34,932 bases of DNA, taken from assembly GCA_030378085.1 (NCBI GenBank), contig JAUCGK010000012.1, positions 1-34,932 of the forward strand. Reading direction: 5' to 3'. Under the pieces are notes generated by a model. That model did no database searches. It worked only from the letters and a program-made list of their open reading frames with translations, and was not told where the DNA came from. How positions within the stretch are numbered: position 1 is the stretch's first letter; each line of letters starts with the position of its first letter. The DNA is from Candidatus Parabeggiatoa sp. HSG14. Its GTDB lineage: Bacteria; Pseudomonadota; Gammaproteobacteria; Beggiatoales; Beggiatoaceae. The position numbers and the translations under genes were made by a program. Shown one piece after another: positions 34,068-34,932 of the stretch.

Positions 34068-34120
34068 GGAACGCCCAAACCTAAAGGTTTGGGCGTTCCA
34101 AACCTAAAGGTTTGGATTCC
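34068..34120. repeat. AAACCTAAAGGTTT palindromes overlapping a gene end
   Basis: GGAACGCCCAAACCTAAAGG and its complement (34068-34099) are followed by a second AAACCTAAAGGTTT copy. They encode the last dozen residues and the stop of the small membrane protein. Confidence 0.7.
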
Positions 34121-34650
34121 AATAGGCTAGTACTATTTAAATTATCCAAAATCGGAACACGATATAAACGGTTACTAAAATCAGTGCCATACCATAAAAT
34201 GTACCCAGTGTGATTGAGAACATGATTCGAGGAATAGGTTTTATTTCCATGTTTAAACCGAGTTGTGTTTAAACTAAATAAATAGGAGTCATCCCCCATA
34301 CGATTTTGAATAACCCATTTATAAAGTTTACGGTAAAATCTTTCTTGTTGTAAAAAATAGGCATCCAAAAACCAAAATAAGAGTATAGAAATGAAGATAA
34401 AAGGCAATGTCATTGGATCAGACTTGACAGAAAAAATTAAAGCCATTATCGTGACAGCCCACCCTTTAATTAAAAAGGATGTATTTGACATTCGATTAAT
34501 AATTGATTGAATTAAATCAATTTCTTTAATAAGCACTTTTTTGCATTCTGCTAAGTCCATCTTTTCCCTACTCTGGTAATGTTTAATTGAGAATTGAGAA
34601 TCTTTAGTATTTGATTTTTCAATCTCTATTTGTCTTTCCTCATTTTCCAT
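34081..34650 (-). CDS. Small two-helix membrane protein, C-terminus within a repeat
   Basis: 189 residues. A charged, glutamate-rich N-terminal 40 residues is followed by a helix (ECKKVLIKEIDLIQSIINRM). Two membrane segments follow, about 62-75 (WAVTIMALIFSV) and 82-98 (LPFIFISILLFWFLDAYF). A cytoplasmic tail follows (QQERFYRKLYKWV). Residues from about 177 (ESKPLGLERPNL) are encoded by the dispersed palindromes, so the original C-terminus was probably different. The layout resembles SLATT-like or DUF-type membrane proteins, but I cannot name a family. Confidence 0.6.
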   Translation of the reverse strand: MENEERQIEIEKSNTKDSQFSIKHYQSREKMDLAECKKVLIKEIDLIQSIINRMSNTSFLIKGWAVTIMALIFSVKSDPMTLPFIFISILLFWFLDAYFLQQERFYRKLYKWVIQNRMGDDSYLFSLNTTRFKHGNKTYSSNHVLNHTGYILWYGTDFSNRLYRVPILDNLNSTSLLESKPLGLERPNL

Positions 34651-34932
34651 ATTTTTTCTTGATTAAAGTAGGGATTGTGATTTGATATTATGGCGAAAAA
34701 ATCGGATTTTTTCAAAAAATCGGACTCTTACAACTTAATAAATTATTTAGGATACCTATATTATCATTATTTAGTGGTTGAACGAAAACTCATTTAGCTG
34801 TTAAGAACGTGTACAAAATAACTTCGACAACTAAACCTGACAGGTTTTCAAAACCTGTCAGGTTTGGTTCAAGCGTTTTTTCAGTTATTAACTCCTCATT
34901 CCTAAAGGTTTTTGTTCAAGCACTATTATTTA
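34651..34932. other. Right-hand end, palindromes only
   Basis: Contains AAAAAATCGGATTTTTTC-type inverted repeats (34693-34727) and a CCTGACAGG element (34803-34903). No gene is seen before the window ends. Confidence 0.5.
34803..34903. repeat. Palindromic element, CCTGACAGG family
   Basis: The left arm AAGAACGTGTACAAAAT and CGACAACTAAACC match the 3584 and 3883 copies. The core is AAACCTGACAGG with its complement. The right arm ends ACTCCTCATTCCT as in the 10437 copy. Confidence 0.75.

Overview
The window is AT-rich and looks like a chromosomal segment of a Gram-negative gammaproteobacterium. UbiU (oxygen-independent ubiquinone synthesis), the type II secretion pseudopilin GspG, a PyrE of exactly proteobacterial length, and a periplasmic adaptor all point that way. 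The dense litter of small palindromic repeats and the giant Reg_prop hybrid kinase suggest a Beggiatoa/Thiomargarita-type member of the Thiotrichales. That placement is inference; no rRNA or tRNA gene was seen.

Layout. 1-4,000: an HNH nuclease, an orphan HlyD/RND-type adaptor and a small exported protein, separated by miniature palindromic elements. 4,028-10,258: a 1716-residue two-kinase hybrid sensor, then an overlapping pair of membrane protein and winged-helix regulator. 10,437-24,320: an accessory island with a large exported G8-like repeat protein whose stop codon lies in a palindromic element, a very small ORF, and a type I-B-like CRISPR-Cas locus (cas8b, cas7, cas5, cas3, cas6). The locus ends in an array of 43 repeats and 42 spacers, followed by a decayed trailer. 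25,281-34,650: mostly minus-strand genes, namely ubiU, a 2-hydroxyacid dehydrogenase, a TPR-OmpA protein, an output-less HAMP receptor, pyrE, a deoxyribosyltransferase-Nudix fusion, gspG and a small membrane protein.

How the CRISPR part works together. Cas8b, Cas7, Cas5 and Cas6 would form Cascade on crRNAs whose 5' handle is ATTGAAAC; Cas3 carries HD nuclease and helicase domains. No cas1, cas2 or cas4 is present in the window. Three features stand out. Single degenerate CRISPR repeats sit immediately upstream of both cas8b and cas6. The cas8b frame breaks at an A_AAT_TTT slippery heptamer, leaving a separate 109-codon C-terminal ORF of the size of a Cas11 small subunit. Near-identical ~100-bp palindromic elements in inverted orientation bracket the whole locus.

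Repeats. At least seven families of miniature palindromic elements occur. One family has two copies with clear, different 8-bp target duplications, which is direct evidence of transposition-type insertion.
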